Source: Thioalkalicoccus limnaeus (GTDB taxonomy: Bacteria > Pseudomonadota > Gammaproteobacteria > Chromatiales > Chromatiaceae). From it: a DNA stretch of 64,000 nucleotides. Positions 57,521-64,000 of the stretch are shown one piece after another. The notes under the pieces were generated by a model. That model was not told where the DNA came from, ran no database searches, and saw only the letters and a list, made by a program, of their open reading frames with translations. Every line of letters begins with the position of its first letter. The first letter of the stretch is position 1. Both the position numbers and the translations under genes were made by a program. The stretch spans positions 62,001 to 126,000 of the forward strand of contig NZ_JBDKXB010000006.1 of NCBI RefSeq assembly GCF_041197575.1, written 5' to 3'.

Positions 57521-58201
57521 TCAATCGAATTCGAGAAAATCCCCGCCGATCGAATGATCGAAGCGAAACAGGCTGCCGTCCAGGCGCGGATTGCGCCGGA
57601 TGTCGTGGAAACGCAGATGGGTGACCTGCCCGAAGCGATCGACCATCACCAACGTATCGAGCTGATCGCCGAGGAAACCGAGCTCGATCCGTTCGATCTC
57701 GGTGTCGGCCGCCTTCGGTCGCAGCTCGAGCCACTCGCGCTCGCCGGTCCCCTCGATCGGCCTCAGATCGAACACCCGGTCGAACGGACCATCCTCGGTC
57801 AGCAACAAGGCCGGGGTGCCGCGCAGCGCCTCGCGCTGACTGCGATGGTAGACCTGTTCTAGCTCCGGATCGTGGACGTAGACCCGCCGCCCGTCAGCGA
57901 CGATCAATTGCTTGAACGGTACCTGATATTCCCAGCGAAACTGTCCAGGCCGTTTCAGATAGAAACGCCCGTCCGACTCGAGCATCTGGCTCCGGTCAGC
58001 GTTGAAGGTCGTCTGACGGAAATCGGCCTGAAGCGTTTCGAGCCCAGTCAAGTAGGCATCGAGCTGCTTCACGCCGTCGGTGGCCGACGCCCCCGAAACG
58101 GCGAACCAGGTGAACAGCAACACCAGCAGCAGGCTCGCGCGCGCGACGACGCCGGGCGAACCAGACCGATTCCGAGACCGACGATGACTGACAAGATGCA
58201 T
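57521..58201 (-). CDS. lolA: outer-membrane lipoprotein carrier protein LolA
   Basis: About 226 residues. Periplasmic chaperone that carries lipoproteins from LolCDE to LolB. A signal peptide with hydrophobic core ASLLLVLLFTWFAV is followed by the mature start near ASATDGVKQLDAYL. Family blocks are LQADFRQTTFNADRSQ, SDGRFYLKRPGQFRWEY and DGRRVYVHDPELEQV. The start at 58201 is chosen; an ATG at 58213 is also in frame. ftsK, the usual upstream neighbour, is not here; an alpha/beta hydrolase is instead. Confidence 0.93.
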   Translation of the reverse strand: MHLVSHRRSRNRSGSPGVVARASLLLVLLFTWFAVSGASATDGVKQLDAYLTGLETLQADFRQTTFNADRSQMLESDGRFYLKRPGQFRWEYQVPFKQLIVADGRRVYVHDPELEQVYHRSQREALRGTPALLLTEDGPFDRVFDLRPIEGTGEREWLELRPKAADTEIERIELGFLGDQLDTLVMVDRFGQVTHLRFHDIRRNPRLDGSLFRFDHSIGGDFLEFD

Positions 58202-58213
58202 GGGGGGAATCAC

Positions 58214-58536
58214 TCGTTGAAGGGTGGGATGGGATGGCGACCGCCAAAGCTGGCCGGCAGTCGAGATATCGCTGGCTCAGACCGGTGATTCGCGAGCAAG
58301 ATCCCACGAGCGACGCACTCGACGAACAAACCCTTGACCGACCCTGCTTGGCCTGACCTGGCCTGGACAGGCCGAACGACAGCAAACCGCGCTCGCCAGC
58401 CCCGCTATCCCAGCCCCGCTACCCCAGCGTCGCCCACAATCGAAGCCGCCGCACCCGCGCGAAGGCGACACCGCGCCAAAACATCCGCCCGGGGCCCCAC
58501 CTGCGCGCGCGTCGACATCGATACGGCCGAACGCTG
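58214..58536. other. intergenic region between lolA and the alpha/beta hydrolase
   Basis: About 320 bases. There are short tandem-like copies of CCAGCCCCGCTA around 58396-58425 and a GGCCTG-rich stretch near 58345-58372 that can form weak hairpins. No gene is seen. Confidence 0.4.
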
Positions 58537-59577
58537 TCAATTGGCGTCGCGGAATTCCCCGACATGCACGGATCCAAAGGTCGTTTGGAGGCCCGCCAGC
58601 CAGTCGGCGACCGCATCGGCAACCTGGCCTGGACATTCTTCGTGAGCGACATGTCCGCACCCAGGCAGGACGACCAACTCCGACAAGGGAAGCGCCGCCG
58701 CCGCCTGCTGCGTATCCGCTAGGGGCACGAGGCGATCCTGATCGCCGGTAATCACCAACGCCGGCTGCGTGATCTCGGGCAGGCGGGCACTGACCGAGAC
58801 GACATCGGTCAAGGATTGGTGCAGCAGATGTCCCCACGCCAGGTCCCAGTTTGCAACCCGTGCATGGACACCGGCGAGGGCCAAACGCTCGTCCGACAGG
58901 CGACTCGGGTCCGCATACGAGCGGCGCAGCAAGGCCGTGCTCTGGCCCAGACGTCGCGCGAGGAACAGACTCAAGCGTTCGGTCTGCGGGAGGTCAGCAA
59001 GGGATGGCGGCAAGGTCGGACGTTGCGCATAAACCCAGGGACTGACCAGTATCAATGCCGTGACCCGCTCCGGGCGCGCGAGCGCGGCCTCGAGCGCGAG
59101 AGAACCGCCGGCGGAATTGCCGACGAGGATCGCCTGAGCAAGTCCGAGAGCGTCCATAGTCGCGAACAGCTGATCGACGGCCGCCTCACGCGTGTACGGG
59201 CTCGCCTCGGCCCAGTCCAGCCGCGTCAGCTTGGCACTGAGTCCGTAGGGCACCTGGTCGTAGGCGATCACATGTCCCTGGCCATCGAAAAAGCCGAGCA
59301 ACTCGTCCCAGGTGAAGGCATTCAGCGTGAACCCGTGCAGCAGCAGAAAGTTCGGCACCGCCGGTCCCGGCGGTGTCGTGCCCGCCAGGTAATGAACCTC
59401 GACTCCATCTGTACCCTCGAAGGGGATGACCAGGAACCGACTCGCGGGCGTCGCCGCCGCACGCGCCGGCTCCAGACCCGGCAGGGGCGTCGTGGACACC
59501 AAAAAGGGGCCGAGCCCGACAGCGACGGCGCCGATCAAGGCAAGGATCGTCAACGAGACCAACCAGGCTTTCCACAT
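58537..59577 (-). CDS. membrane-anchored alpha/beta hydrolase
   Basis: 346 residues. The N-terminus MWKAWLVSLTILALIGAVAV with VGLGPFLV is a membrane anchor or uncleaved signal. The fold shows LLLHGFTLNAFTW (oxyanion HG), nucleophile elbow GNSAGG, ITGDQDRLVP with the acidic residue, and GCGHVAHEECP with the catalytic His. The substrate is unknown. Confidence 0.88.
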   Translation of the reverse strand: MWKAWLVSLTILALIGAVAVGLGPFLVSTTPLPGLEPARAAATPASRFLVIPFEGTDGVEVHYLAGTTPPGPAVPNFLLLHGFTLNAFTWDELLGFFDGQGHVIAYDQVPYGLSAKLTRLDWAEASPYTREAAVDQLFATMDALGLAQAILVGNSAGGSLALEAALARPERVTALILVSPWVYAQRPTLPPSLADLPQTERLSLFLARRLGQSTALLRRSYADPSRLSDERLALAGVHARVANWDLAWGHLLHQSLTDVVSVSARLPEITQPALVITGDQDRLVPLADTQQAAAALPLSELVVLPGCGHVAHEECPGQVADAVADWLAGLQTTFGSVHVGEFRDAN

Positions 59578-59862
59578 GACTTGTCCGTCTTCCTCGTCGA
59601 AGGATGGGCGTCGGAATCAGCCCGTCTGTGCCGCGTGCACGATACCATGCTCTTCCGAAACCATCGAGGTGGCCAGACTTGTCGTATCATGGGCGGCTGA
59701 TTGTCGCTGAACCACTCGTAGCGGCCGGATACCCCGTGCCGGTCCTCGACAACTTGCCGGCCAGGTCGCATCGGGCCGGCCTTGTTTTCGTTGCCCGGCT
59801 GGCTCGGCCCCCTCGAGGGCTCCAAGCGGCCACGCCGACAACGATCTCGCTGTGGCATTGAG
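59578..59862. other. divergent region between the hydrolase and menF
   Basis: About 285 bases. An in-frame upstream extension of menF begins at 59782 but lacks family features. Promoters for both directions are expected but not assigned. Confidence 0.4.
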
Positions 59863-61254
59863 ATGCTTGCGCCAACCGAAACCCACGAGTACCTGAAGCA
59901 ACGCCTTGCGGAGACGATCGGCCTGCTGCCGCTGGATGACGACCAGGGCCTGGTGTCGTTGATCCTGGAGCTCCCCGACTTCCCGAGACTGGCCCCGACG
60001 CTGGCGGGTCCTCAGTTCCAGTTCGCGCATGGAGATCATAGAACACTGCACGCCGGCTACGGTGTCGCCGCCGAATGGCAGGCCATGGGACCGATGCGGT
60101 TCCATCAGCTTCGCGCCACCGCCCAAGCGGCCCGCGCTTCGTGGACCCAACTGGATGTCGACGACACCGGACATCGCGGCTTCGCGCTGCTGGGTTTCGC
60201 GGCCTCCCCCATGGAACTGGAGACCGATGAGCGCGATCATCTTCCCAACGCCCTCCTGTGGGTCCCGGAAGTCGCCCTGCGCGGTCATCACGACCGCGGC
60301 GCACTGATCCTGACGACGACCCTGCCGGCGTCGGCGGCGGCGCTGCTCGCACGCTGGCAAGGCTGGATCGAGCGCCTGGTCCCGGCATTGCGACAGGTGG
60401 AGCCGACGGCAGACCCCGGGCCGATACGCCTGCGCCGCGACCAGAATCAACCGGAGATTGTCGGCTGGGAACACTTGGTCGAATCGGCGCTGAAACAGAT
60501 CGCCGAGGGCAAGCTCGACAAGGTGGTCATCTCGCGCCGACTTCGTGTTACTGGGGCACGGCCGTTCGATCGCGCGCGGCTCATGACCACTCTCGGTCGC
60601 CTCTTCCCATCCTGTCAACTCGTCTCGATCAGCCGCAATGAAACACATTTCGTTGCCGCCACGCCGGAACGGCTCGTCGCGTGCTCGGGTGACCGGATCG
60701 AGGTCGATGCCATTGCCGGAACCGTCGCCAGAGCCGCCCACCCGCATCGCGATGCCGCGCTCGGCGAGGCCCTGCTCAACTCCGTCAAAGACCGCCGTGA
60801 GCACGATCTCGTCATCGACGCGATTCGCGCGGCCTTGACCACCTGCAGCGACCAGATCGAGATCCCCGAGGTCCCGGTGCTGATGCGGCTGAAAAACGCG
60901 CAGCACCTGTGGAGCCCGATCCGGGCTCGGGTCGCGCCTGGAATGGATGTCTTTCGCCTCGCCGAATTGCTCCACCCGACCCCAGCGACGAATGGCGAGC
61001 CGCGCAATGCCGCCAGCTCCTGGCTGCGACGGACCGAACCGATCAACCGTGGCTGGTACACCGGTGCCGCCGGCATCGTCGAACCGGACCTGACCGGCGA
61101 CCTCTGGGTCATGCTGCGGTGCGCACAGATATGCCGCGATCGGGCCGACCTGTTCGCCGGTGCCGGAATCGTCGCGGGTTCGGATCCCCTCTGCGAATGG
61201 CAGGAGACCGAGGACAAACTCGGCGCCATGCTGACGGCACTCCAGTTCGCATGA
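59863..61254 (+). CDS. menF: isochorismate synthase
   Basis: 463 residues from the ATG at 59863. It converts chorismate to isochorismate, the entry to menaquinone. The chorismate-binding domain shows KLDKVVISRR with the catalytic Lys, FVAATPERLV, AIAGTVARA, EHDLVIDAI, LHPTPATNGEP and GWYTGAAGIV. Assignment as MenF rather than a salicylate or anthranilate enzyme rests on the menD-menB-menA genes that follow. The stop overlaps menD as ATGA. Confidence 0.93.
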   Translation: MLAPTETHEYLKQRLAETIGLLPLDDDQGLVSLILELPDFPRLAPTLAGPQFQFAHGDHRTLHAGYGVAAEWQAMGPMRFHQLRATAQAARASWTQLDVDDTGHRGFALLGFAASPMELETDERDHLPNALLWVPEVALRGHHDRGALILTTTLPASAAALLARWQGWIERLVPALRQVEPTADPGPIRLRRDQNQPEIVGWEHLVESALKQIAEGKLDKVVISRRLRVTGARPFDRARLMTTLGRLFPSCQLVSISRNETHFVAATPERLVACSGDRIEVDAIAGTVARAAHPHRDAALGEALLNSVKDRREHDLVIDAIRAALTTCSDQIEIPEVPVLMRLKNAQHLWSPIRARVAPGMDVFRLAELLHPTPATNGEPRNAASSWLRRTEPINRGWYTGAAGIVEPDLTGDLWVMLRCAQICRDRADLFAGAGIVAGSDPLCEWQETEDKLGAMLTALQFA

Positions 61255-62987
61255 TGGGTGCACCGCGCGACGATCAGGCCTGTCGCAACCTGCGCTGGTC
61301 GGTGGCCCTGCTCGATGGTCTGGTCGCGGGCGGGATGCGGCACCTCGTGCTGTCGCCCGGGTCCCGTTCGACGCCAGTGGTCCTGGCGGGGCAGCGCCAG
61401 CCGGCCCTGCAGCTGACGCCGATCCTCGACGAACGCAGTGCGGCCTTCTTCGCGTTGGGCCTCGCGCGGGCCACGCGCCAACCGGTCGGTCTCTTGTGTA
61501 CATCGGGCAGCGCCCCCGCGCACTGGTTTCCCGCTGTCATCGAGGCCGCCGAGTGGGGCCTGCCCCTGATCCTGCTCACGGCTGACCGACCGCCCGAGCT
61601 GCGGGCCTGGGGCGCCAACCAGACGGTCGACCAGATCCACCTGTTCGGACGCTTCGTCCGCGAGTTTCACGATCCGGGACCACCCCGGGACGAGGCGCGC
61701 GCGATGAAGACCATGACCGCGCTGGGCGCGCGCGCGGCGTCGGTGAGCCGGGGACGACGTGCCGGACCGGTCCATATCAATCTGCCCTTTCCGGAGCCTC
61801 TGGTACCCGACACCGACTGTGATCCACCGGCGAGCGGAGATCTGCGACCCTTGCCGCACGCGCGACCTGGGGCGCCCGCCCCGACGGATGACCCGTGGTC
61901 GGTGGCCCCCGCGGCAATCGACTTCCACCAGCTGTCCGGCCCGGGCCTGATCTGTTGCGGTCCCGGTGAGTACACGGACGACGATATCGCGGCCCTGTGG
62001 TCCTGTGCCACCAACCTGGGCCTGCCTGTCCTCGTCGATCCGCTGTCGGGACTCCGATTCGGACCGGCGCCGGAGGTCCGGGTCACCCGCTACGATAGCT
62101 TCTTGCGCAATCCGCTGGCCGCGGCGGCGTTGCGCCCGGCGTGGGTCGTGCGCCTCGGTCGACCACCGGTCTCGCGGGTGCTCAACGAATGGCTGACCGG
62201 CGTTCCGTCGCTCCTCGTCGACCCCGCGGAGCGCTGGTGCGACCCGACCCACGATGCCGTGCAACAGATCACGGCAACGCCGGCGGTCTTCCTGGGCTGG
62301 CTTCAACGAACGGATCGGGTGACGGCGGCGCCTGGCTGGCTGGACGACTGGCTTGCCGCGGACCAGCGCCTGACGGCCTTGGCCGAGCAACACCTGGCCG
62401 AGAGCCCCTGGTGCGAGCCCCATCTGATCCAAACGCTGATCGCGAGGCTGCCGGCCGGCGACGCCCTCTTCTGCGCCAATTCGCTGCCGATCCGCCAGCT
62501 CGACACTTGGTCCGGGGCGCGCGCGCGCGCGCTGGCCATCCATGGCAACCGCGGCGTCAGCGGCATCGACGGACAGGTCTCGACTCTCGCCGGCCTCACT
62601 CGCGGCGGGTTGGCCACCTGGGGCTTGCTCGGAGACCTGGCCTTCTGCCACGATCTGAGCGGCCTGTTGCTGGCGCACACACTCGACCGCCCTTGCCTGG
62701 TGCTGAATAATGGCGGGGGTCGTATCTTCGACTACCTGCCTCAGCGCCATGTGCCAGGCGTCGAGACCCTGTGGCGAACACCCTTGTCGCTCGACCTGGG
62801 CGAACTGGTGCGCCCATTCGGCGTGCCCCATCGGATCGTCACCGACGGGGCCACCCTCGATCGAGCACTCGATCAGGTCATCGACCGAGGCGGCGCGAGA
62901 GTGATCGAGATACGGATCGACGCAACCTCGAGTCAGCGGGTCCACGAGGGCTTCTGGCAACGGGTCGCACGGCAAGACATCATTTGA
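61251..62987 (+). CDS. menD: 2-succinyl-5-enolpyruvyl-6-hydroxy-3-cyclohexene-1-carboxylate synthase
   Basis: 578 residues from the ATG at 61251. Thiamine-diphosphate enzyme joining isochorismate and 2-oxoglutarate. Signatures are VLSPGSRSTPVVLA, LDERSAAFFALGLARAT, CTSGSAPAHWFPAVIEA, LTADRPPELRAWGANQTVDQ, and the C-terminal cofactor region GNRGVSGIDGQVSTLAGLT and VLNNGGGRIFDYLP. It is coupled to menF by ATGA. Confidence 0.96.
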   Translation: MMGAPRDDQACRNLRWSVALLDGLVAGGMRHLVLSPGSRSTPVVLAGQRQPALQLTPILDERSAAFFALGLARATRQPVGLLCTSGSAPAHWFPAVIEAAEWGLPLILLTADRPPELRAWGANQTVDQIHLFGRFVREFHDPGPPRDEARAMKTMTALGARAASVSRGRRAGPVHINLPFPEPLVPDTDCDPPASGDLRPLPHARPGAPAPTDDPWSVAPAAIDFHQLSGPGLICCGPGEYTDDDIAALWSCATNLGLPVLVDPLSGLRFGPAPEVRVTRYDSFLRNPLAAAALRPAWVVRLGRPPVSRVLNEWLTGVPSLLVDPAERWCDPTHDAVQQITATPAVFLGWLQRTDRVTAAPGWLDDWLAADQRLTALAEQHLAESPWCEPHLIQTLIARLPAGDALFCANSLPIRQLDTWSGARARALAIHGNRGVSGIDGQVSTLAGLTRGGLATWGLLGDLAFCHDLSGLLLAHTLDRPCLVLNNGGGRIFDYLPQRHVPGVETLWRTPLSLDLGELVRPFGVPHRIVTDGATLDRALDQVIDRGGARVIEIRIDATSSQRVHEGFWQRVARQDII

Positions 62988-63009
62988 AACCAGCGGAGGT
63001 AAGCATCCG

Positions 63010-63873
63010 GTGCGAGCGACGGACCCCACACGACCCGACCCATCGAACAGGGCGATCGACTGGCAGACACCTGCCAATTGCGATTATCAGGACATCCTGT
63101 ATCAGGAGGCCGAAGGGATCGCGAAGATCACGATCAATCGTCCCGAGGTCCGCAACGCCTTTCGCCCGGAAACGGTCCGCGAGTTGATCGAGGCCTTTCA
63201 TCGCGCCCACATGGACCCACGGATCGGGGTCGTCATCCTGACCGGCGCAGGGGATCTGGCCTTCTGCTCGGGCGGGGATCAGCGCGTCCGCGGCGACGAG
63301 GGTTATCGGGACGGCGCCGGGGTGCAACATCTGAACGTGCTCGAACTGCAACGCCAGATCCGCACGCTCCCGAAACCGGTCGTAGCGATGATCGCGGGTT
63401 ACGCGATCGGCGGCGGCCACGTGCTCCATCTGATCTGCGATCTCAGTATCGCCGCCGACAACGCCCGCTTTGGCCAGACGGGCCCGCGGGTCGGCAGCTT
63501 CGATGCCGGCTTCGGGGCCGGCCTGCTGGCCCGGACCGTCGGGCTCAAGAAGGCGAAGGAGATCTGGTTCCTGTGCCGCCAATACGACGCGCAGGAGGCG
63601 CTGGCGATGGGCCTGGTCAACACCGTCGTGCCCCTTCGCGAACTCGAGATGGTCACGGTCGACTGGTGTCGCGAGATGCTGAAGCTGTCGCCGACGGCGC
63701 TGCGCGTGCTGAAGGCCGCCTTCAATGCCGACAGCGATGGACTGGCTGGGATCCAGGAACTCGCCGGCAATGCCACCGCCCTCTTCTACACGACCGAAGA
63801 GGGGCGCGAGGGGCGTGATGCCTTCCTGGAACGACGACCGCCGGATTTCGGTCGCTTCCCGCGGCGGCCCTGA
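63010..63873 (+). CDS. menB: 1,4-dihydroxy-2-naphthoyl-CoA synthase
   Basis: 287 residues from a GTG at 63010. Crotonase-fold enzyme that closes the naphthoquinone ring. Typical MenB blocks are ITINRPEVRNAFRPETV, FCSGGDQRVRG, AGYAIGGGHVLHLICDL and FGQTGPRVGSFDAGFGAG. It follows menD by 22 bases. menH, menC and menE are not in the window. Confidence 0.96.
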   Translation: MRATDPTRPDPSNRAIDWQTPANCDYQDILYQEAEGIAKITINRPEVRNAFRPETVRELIEAFHRAHMDPRIGVVILTGAGDLAFCSGGDQRVRGDEGYRDGAGVQHLNVLELQRQIRTLPKPVVAMIAGYAIGGGHVLHLICDLSIAADNARFGQTGPRVGSFDAGFGAGLLARTVGLKKAKEIWFLCRQYDAQEALAMGLVNTVVPLRELEMVTVDWCREMLKLSPTALRVLKAAFNADSDGLAGIQELAGNATALFYTTEEGREGRDAFLERRPPDFGRFPRRP

Positions 63874-63876
63874 TCC

Positions 63877-64000
63877 GTGTCGGCTCCGGCGCCCGCCCAG
63901 CCGCTCGGCCGTTGGATCGCGGCCGCGCGCCCCAAGACCCTGCCCCTGACCGTGGCTCCGGTGCTCGCCGGACTGCTACTGGCGCTGGCCGAAGCCGGTC
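63877..64000 (+). CDS. menA: 1,4-dihydroxy-2-naphthoate polyprenyltransferase, N-terminus (partial)
   Basis: 41 codons from a GTG at 63877, 3 bases after the menB stop, to the window edge. The segment LGRWIAAARPKTLPLTVAPV, then LAGLLLALA, is the start of MenA, a membrane prenyltransferase of the UbiA family. The assignment depends on this short match and on operon position. Confidence 0.85.
   Translation, partial: MSAPAPAQPLGRWIAAARPKTLPLTVAPVLAGLLLALAEAG

Noticed and set aside
59617..63077. Very long minus-strand frames opposite menF and menD
   Set aside because: They are antisense to genes with clear catalytic motifs and contain arginine- and glycine-rich composition typical of shadow frames.

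Overview
The window is GC-rich gammaproteobacterial DNA and looks like a purple sulfur bacterium (Chromatiaceae-like). The support is indirect: a form I RuBisCO operon with a divergent CbbR regulator, a DsrC/TusE-family sulfur-carrier relative, an isoprenoid entry enzyme (Dxs), and a menaquinone operon of the kind phototrophic and other sulfur oxidisers use. Species cannot be assigned from the sequence alone. Starts, frames and motifs were read by eye; no database search was run.

Left part (1-29.4 kb) is mostly chromosomal housekeeping and metabolism. It opens with a three-gene minus-strand operon: a membrane-anchored heme peroxidase with cyclooxygenase-like Tyr/His residues, a cytochrome P450, and a c-type cytochrome cut by the window edge. 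Next come a one-cysteine DsrC-like protein, glyoxalase II, Dxs, a NicO-family metal transporter with its DUF1007 partner, and a HigBA toxin-antitoxin pair. cbbR, cbbL and cbbS follow, then a lipoamide-dehydrogenase-like flavoprotein, a large transglutaminase/DUF2126 protein, a saccharopine-dehydrogenase-like protein, an FmdB zinc ribbon, the three AmmeMemoRadiSam genes, a Lon-type protease coupled to a universal-stress protein, and a DUF502 membrane protein. A cluster of short palindromic repeats lies at 25.07-25.29 kb.

Middle part (29.6-39.9 kb) is a degraded accessory island. A helicase N-terminus and a DNA-methylase C-terminus are joined at a palindromic repeat. Then come a PIN-domain gene running into three related copies of a tiny protein family, a Fic protein, a Uma2 nuclease, a broken RelBE-like gene, a multidomain amidase/LysM/chitinase-like protein, arsD-arsA without arsR or arsB, and fragments of IS5- and IS3-type transposases.

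From 39.9 to 52.5 kb lies a full type I-E CRISPR-Cas locus in the order cas3, cse1, cse2, cas7, cas5, cas6, cas1, cas2, leader, array. The array has 65 repeats and 64 spacers at an exact 61-bp period. cas3 carries an in-frame TAA that removes most of its second helicase domain, so interference may be lost although the adaptation genes are intact. A VapBC pair borders the distal end of the array.

Right part (53.8-64 kb) returns to core genes: a hemerythrin-methyltransferase fusion, an Hsp20 gene preceded by both a CIRCE operator and a ROSE-like RNA thermometer, tRNA-Met, rarA, lolA, an alpha/beta hydrolase, and menF-menD-menB-menA, with menA cut by the window edge.
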